Position numbers and translations under genes: made by a program. This document shows, piece after piece, positions 60,355 to 64,000 of a DNA stretch of 64,000 nt. A model generated the notes under the pieces. That model searched no databases and was not told the origin of the DNA. It was given only the letters and a program-made list of their open reading frames with translations. This DNA comes from an uncultured Pseudomonadota bacterium (GTDB lineage Bacteria > Myxococcota_A > UBA796 > JAFGLY01), in NCBI GenBank assembly GCA_937912125.1, contig CALDOK010000192.1, forward strand, positions 1 to 64,000, in the 5' to 3' direction. Each line of letters begins with the position of its first letter. Within the stretch, counting starts at the first letter, position 1.

Positions 60355-62991
60355 ATGTCCAGCATCCCCCCCCTGCCTGGTCCCCGGGTTCCCTACGACC
60401 CCCAGGCTCCCTGGCCCTGCATGCGCGGCAATCCTCGCAACACCGGCCGCTCTCCTGTCGTGCGTGGTGACGCCGGCTTCGAGAGGGCTCCGTCCATGGC
60501 CTTCCGCTGCTGGCCGACGGGAAACGGGATCTTCTCCACCCCCATCATCGGCGCCGACGAGACCATCTACGTTGGCTCGGCCGACAGGCACTTCTACGCC
60601 CTCGATCCCCACAGCGGCGAGCAGCGCTGGCGCTTCGAGACCGGCGAGTGCATCGACTGCGCGGGCTGCATCGCCGAGGATGGCACCGTCTACTTCGCGT
60701 CCTGCGACGCCAGCCTCTACGGCATGGCCCCCGAGGGCGACATGCGGTGGAAGCTGACGCCCTTCGCCAAGCGCCGTCACTTCTCGCCCTCCACCATCTA
60801 CTGGTGGGAGGCCAATGTGGTGCTGGGACCCAACGGCTGGCTGTACGCCGGCAACGACGACTTCAACTTCTACGCCATCCAGCCTGGCGGGGACATCCAG
60901 TGGGCTCAGCTCACGGGCATGCACATCTGGACCGCGCCGGCCTTCAGCGACGACGGTGCGGTGTACTTCATCAGCTTCGATCTGATGCTCTACGCCCTGG
61001 ACTCCGCCAGCGGACAGCTGCGCTGGCGCAGCGACATCGGGAACTTCGCGGCTTCGTCTCCTGCGATCGGGCCCAGCGGTTCCATCCACTTCGGCAGCTT
61101 CGATGGCTGCGTCTACGCGGTGGAGCCCTACGGCGGCAGCATCGCCTGGAAGCGGTCGACCGGCGGTCCCATCTACGCCACCCCGGCCATCGCCGAGGAC
61201 GGCACCCTCTTCATCGGCTCCTCCGACGGCAGCTTCTACGCCATCGCGGCCGATGGGCGGGTGCTGTGGTCGTTCTACACGGGGGACGCCATCCGCTGCT
61301 CGGCGGTGATCGGCCCGGACCCCGAGGGGCGCTGCGACTACCTGGTCTACTTTGGTGGGGGCAATGGCCTCATCTACGCCCTCGAGCCCGGAGGGCTGCG
61401 GCGCTGGTCCTTGGACTCGAAGGCGCTGGGCGCTGGGGGGGACTACCCCAACATCAACGCCAGCGTCGCGCTGGGCCGCACCGGCCTGTCCACCGCCAAC
61501 GCCAACGGTGACGTGTTCTTCGTGCCCTACCACCTCTACCTCGACGCGCCTGATACACCAGGCATGTGTCGCGAGCAGGGGGACGGCTACCCCAGCGACG
61601 GGGCGCTGCTCTACGCCATGACGCCCGGTGGTCGCATGGCCGCGCGGCCTCTGCCCGACGAGCCTGGTGACGAGGCACCGGAGATCCTGGCCGAACCCGG
61701 TCAGGTCCTGAGCTTCCGTGCGCTCTCCCGGGTTGGCGGCCACACCCTGCCGGTGCGCATCGAGCCAGGCAGCTTGGATGTCACCGTGGTGCCCAGCCGG
61801 CCCTTCAGGGCCACGGTACAGCCCGACGGTGGCCAGCTGAACCTGGTCTTCGAGGGGCCGGCGCCGAGCCTCGAGGCCTGCGCCATCAGCGTCAGCGCCA
61901 GCTTCGTGGACGCGGAGCGCAGCGGAGAGCTCCGGGGTGCGCTGCGCACCTTACCCCTGGAGGCCCCCAGCACCGCGCCGGCCATCACTGAGCTCGCGGG
62001 CCTGCCCTTCGACATCACCCACATGTCCATCTTCGACCCCACCATCGTGCCCAGCCTCGACCAGATCGGCATCGCCAGCCTGAGCATCCACGTGCGGGTC
62101 GTGCACGTGGACCAGGACAGCGGCAGGGTGGTGGCCTGGGGGCTGCAGCGCTTCGGCCAGGACGAGCAGGGCGAGCACGTGCAGATCTCCATGCCTCGCC
62201 ACCTGACCTACGCCTTCGGGGGCCACTACCGTGACGGGCACCTGCAGCTCGAGGCGCGGGGCTGCCGCTTCGAGACCACGGCCTTCCCTGTGCCCCTGGA
62301 TCTGCTGCGCTTCACCGGCGCATGGGACGGTGAGCACGGCCCACGGGCGGGGGCCTCGCTGCTGTACGAAGTGGACGCAGGGAGCCGCCTGCGCGCTCTG
62401 GTCCCACTCTCCCGTGAGCGGGTGGACACCAGAAAGCGGCCCTGGCGCGTGCGCCGGAATCTTGACTGGAAGGGCCTGGCCGGCTTCGTGCGTTCCTGGG
62501 TTCCCGGCATGGACACCCTGGGCTCGACGCTCTCCCAGGCATCCAAGGGCGCCGCGCGCTCCCTGGCCCTGGCCCTTCGGCTTCCCAGGCGAGAGCTGTA
62601 CGGCCCCTGGGGCCTGGTGGGCGAGGACGGGTGGAGCCGTGGGGTCGGCACCTTCCGCACCCGGGCGTCGGAACCCGTCCCCCTGCCTGCGCTGGCCGTG
62701 GAGCTGTTCGGCTATGATGCAAAGCGACACACCGTGGTCGCTGATGTGTCGCTGGTGGGCGTCGCGGATCGCGCGCTGAGCGCTGCTGTGCCAGGCATCC
62801 TGCTCATCGACATCGATCGCGCGGTGCCGGTCCCCCTTGACTACGCGGGGGCTACCACCATCGACGCCCAGCCCGAGCAGGGCCGCTGGACCGTGCAGCT
62901 GCAGCTGCCTCGAGCCATCTCTCCCCGTGGACGAAGGTGGAGGGCGCTGCTGCTGTTCGATCTCGAGACCTTGGCCGAGGTGGAGATCTAG
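60355..62991 (+). CDS. Cytoplasmic PQQ-type beta-propeller protein with C-terminal beta-rich region
   Basis: 878 residues without signal peptide or membrane segment. The N-terminal half (about 25-440) is built from PQQ/quinoprotein-like repeats: IYVGSADRHFYALDPHSGEQRWRFETG, VYFASCDASLYGM, WLYAGNDDFNFYAIQPGGDIQW, IHFGSFDGCVYAVEPYGGSIAWK, LFIGSSDGSFYAIAADGRVLWSF. These give an eight-bladed type propeller, here probably without a bound cofactor. The C-terminal half (about 450-878) has no recognised domain. The start at 60355 is supported by GGAGG upstream; an upstream open frame is not conserved. It might be a scaffold or assembly protein. The EFR1-like gene follows after 48 bases on the same strand. 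Confidence 0.75.
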   Translation: MSSIPPLPGPRVPYDPQAPWPCMRGNPRNTGRSPVVRGDAGFERAPSMAFRCWPTGNGIFSTPIIGADETIYVGSADRHFYALDPHSGEQRWRFETGECIDCAGCIAEDGTVYFASCDASLYGMAPEGDMRWKLTPFAKRRHFSPSTIYWWEANVVLGPNGWLYAGNDDFNFYAIQPGGDIQWAQLTGMHIWTAPAFSDDGAVYFISFDLMLYALDSASGQLRWRSDIGNFAASSPAIGPSGSIHFGSFDGCVYAVEPYGGSIAWKRSTGGPIYATPAIAEDGTLFIGSSDGSFYAIAADGRVLWSFYTGDAIRCSAVIGPDPEGRCDYLVYFGGGNGLIYALEPGGLRRWSLDSKALGAGGDYPNINASVALGRTGLSTANANGDVFFVPYHLYLDAPDTPGMCREQGDGYPSDGALLYAMTPGGRMAARPLPDEPGDEAPEILAEPGQVLSFRALSRVGGHTLPVRIEPGSLDVTVVPSRPFRATVQPDGGQLNLVFEGPAPSLEACAISVSASFVDAERSGELRGALRTLPLEAPSTAPAITELAGLPFDITHMSIFDPTIVPSLDQIGIASLSIHVRVVHVDQDSGRVVAWGLQRFGQDEQGEHVQISMPRHLTYAFGGHYRDGHLQLEARGCRFETTAFPVPLDLLRFTGAWDGEHGPRAGASLLYEVDAGSRLRALVPLSRERVDTRKRPWRVRRNLDWKGLAGFVRSWVPGMDTLGSTLSQASKGAARSLALALRLPRRELYGPWGLVGEDGWSRGVGTFRTRASEPVPLPALAVELFGYDAKRHTVVADVSLVGVADRALSAAVPGILLIDIDRAVPVPLDYAGATTIDAQPEQGRWTVQLQLPRAISPRGRRWRALLLFDLETLAEVEI

Positions 62992-63039
62992 CCGGCGCCT
63001 CATCCCTGCGCTTCGGGATATCCGTCCATGGAGGTGACC

Positions 63040-63822
63040 ATGAGCACTCGCATCTACTACTTCACCGGAACTGGAAACTCGCTGTGGGCCGCGCGCGTGC
63101 TGGCCGAGCGGCTCGACGCGGCGCCGCCCGTCTCCATGGTGGGGGCGCTCCGCGAGGACGACCTGGCGCCTGCCGAGGACCGGATTGGCCTGGTGACACC
63201 TGTCTACATGTATCGCCTGCCCCACTTGGTGGTGGACTTCGTCAAGCGCCTCCAGACCAAGGCGCCGGTGTTCCTGGTGGTCACCGGCGGCGGCGATCCC
63301 GGCGACCTGTTCGTTCACGCCCAGGAGCTCTTCGGTGCGCGCGGGCTCGACCTGGCTCAGGGCCTCTACCTCACCGTGCAGTCCAACTACCTCCCATTCG
63401 GCGGAGCGCCCGAGGAAGACGTCTTGGCGGAGCGTCTGGCCGAAGCATCGGCCCGGCTGGACGATCTGGCCGGTGTCGTCCAGCGGGGGGAGCGTCGGCT
63501 CGACCGCGATCACGACCGCTTCCGCGCCTGGGTGCACCCCGGGCTGCTGTATCGCCTGGGCTACAAGTACATCTCCGTGAGCGACAAGAGCTACCGGGTA
63601 GACGACAGCTGCAACGGCTGCGGCATCTGCGCCCGCGTCTGTCCCGTCGACAACATCGCCATGGTCCAGGAGCGGCCCAGCTGGAAGAACGTTTGCCAGC
63701 AGTGCATGGCCTGCATGCAGTGGTGCCCGAAGGTGGCCATCCAGGTCAAGGAAAAGACCAGGGGCCAGCGCCGCTACCACCACCCGGAGGTGCGGGTGAA
63801 GGACATCATCGCGCAGCGATAG
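63040..63822 (+). CDS. EFR1-type flavodoxin/ferredoxin fusion protein
   Basis: 260 residues. The N-terminal half is flavodoxin-like: IYYFTGTGNSLWAARVLAERL gives the FMN phosphate loop at about 5-13, and VTPVYMYRLPHLVVDFVKRL follows. The C-terminal half carries two [4Fe-4S] motifs, CNGCGICARVCPVDN (about 190) and CQQCMACMQWCP (about 218). Proteins of this EFR1 type are thought to pass low-potential electrons. ATG at 63040 has GGAGG 5 bases upstream; the Met at 63028 sits on that ribosome site. It may exchange electrons with ferredoxin reduced by the Hdr-Flx complex, but that is inference. Both halves are intact. Confidence 0.9.
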   Translation: MSTRIYYFTGTGNSLWAARVLAERLDAAPPVSMVGALREDDLAPAEDRIGLVTPVYMYRLPHLVVDFVKRLQTKAPVFLVVTGGGDPGDLFVHAQELFGARGLDLAQGLYLTVQSNYLPFGGAPEEDVLAERLAEASARLDDLAGVVQRGERRLDRDHDRFRAWVHPGLLYRLGYKYISVSDKSYRVDDSCNGCGICARVCPVDNIAMVQERPSWKNVCQQCMACMQWCPKVAIQVKEKTRGQRRYHHPEVRVKDIIAQR

Positions 63823-63844
63823 GCGTGCGCTCGGCGGCCGCCCC

Positions 63845-64000
63845 TCAGGGCTTCATCGAGTAGGCGCCATCCAGGGCCAGCACCTGCTGCCACACGCGCT
63901 CGCGGCGGGCGTCGTCAGCGACGGGCCTGCGGATCATCTGCTTGGCCAGCAGGCGCTGAGTGCGGGTGGCGGCGGGCTTGCAGTACAGCTGCAGCGCGAA
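63845..64000 (-). CDS. C-terminal fragment of an unidentified protein
   Basis: Only the last 51 residues lie inside the window; the gene continues beyond the right edge. The readable part is helical and basic (ATRTQRLLAKQMIRRPVADD, RRERVWQQVLALDGAYSMKP) and ends at TGA 63847-63845. I do not recognise the family. The frame has good coding character on the minus strand, and it converges on the EFR1-type gene with 22 bases between. Confidence 0.5.
   Translation of the reverse strand, partial: FALQLYCKPAATRTQRLLAKQMIRRPVADDARRERVWQQVLALDGAYSMKP

Overview
The window is one very GC-rich, gene-dense stretch of bacterial chromosome with about fifty protein genes. I see no rRNA, tRNA, CRISPR array, insertion sequence, integrase or phage gene. 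It suggests a Gram-negative, predatory- or deltaproteobacteria-like lineage, probably an uncultured member of Myxococcota or a relative. The reasons are the many lipoproteins with Asp/Thr-rich linkers, a MopE-like metal-binding motif, a MYXO-CTERM-like C-terminal tail, a CotH/lamin-tail lipoprotein, a Ser/Thr kinase with PEGA repeats, an outer-membrane porin and a PilB/GspE-type ATPase. The metabolic genes are those of an anaerobe: a complete HdrCBA-FlxDCBA electron-bifurcating complex, a Na+-pumping biotin-dependent decarboxylase and Pta-AckA. Placement at phylum level is inference, not proof.

Layout. 0-4.5 kb (minus): a short PilB/GspE ATPase, a porin, a tandem-BMC shell protein resembling CsoS1D, and an FG-GAP lipoprotein. 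4.7-5.6 kb (plus): a ZIP metal transporter. 5.6-9.6 kb (minus): an overlapping cluster of sugar epimerase, cupin, polytopic membrane protein and a lipoprotein methyltransferase. 9.6-19 kb (plus): a MopE-like lipoprotein, then the translationally coupled hdrC-hdrB-hdrA-flxD-flxC-flxB-flxA operon, then a glycosyltransferase-like membrane protein. 19-27.4 kb: a CotH lipoprotein, a TPR protein with a pseudokinase-like partner, a divergent ExbD-like membrane protein, and a DnaJ-domain protein. 27.6-28.3 kb (minus): a redoxin lipoprotein interrupted by an in-frame UGA exactly at the first position of its CxxC motif, followed by a bacterial SECIS-like hairpin; I read this as a selenoprotein.

28.4-35.5 kb (minus): a sulfatase-fold lipoprotein coupled to an ABC-F ATPase, then three secreted lipoproteins. 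35.6-39.8 kb (plus): a Ser/Thr kinase with PEGA repeats and a large lipoprotein ending at a clear terminator. 39.9-43.5 kb (plus): the decarboxylase operon in the order A-D-C-B known from methylmalonyl-CoA decarboxylase. 43.7-45.6 kb: an ECF sigma factor, a coupled membrane protein, a YbjQ-like protein, and a lipoprotein with a hexanucleotide repeat. 45.6-49.5 kb: MtnA, a sulfatase-fold protein and a GT87-like membrane protein. 49.4-55.7 kb: an SGNH-like secreted protein, a radical SAM/SPASM protein facing a 61-residue membrane peptide, a PI-PLC-like lipoprotein and a DUF1015 protein. 55.9-64 kb: Pta-AckA, an epoxide-hydrolase-like enzyme, a PQQ-type beta-propeller protein and an EFR1-type flavodoxin/ferredoxin.

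How it fits together. FlxA would take electrons from NADH, and HdrA would bifurcate them between ferredoxin and a disulfide reduced at HdrB. Pta-AckA would convert acetyl-CoA to acetate and ATP. The decarboxylase would turn decarboxylation energy into a sodium gradient. Together these make a coherent anaerobic energy module, surrounded by a large investment in secreted and envelope proteins. The selenoprotein implies Sec machinery elsewhere in the genome.
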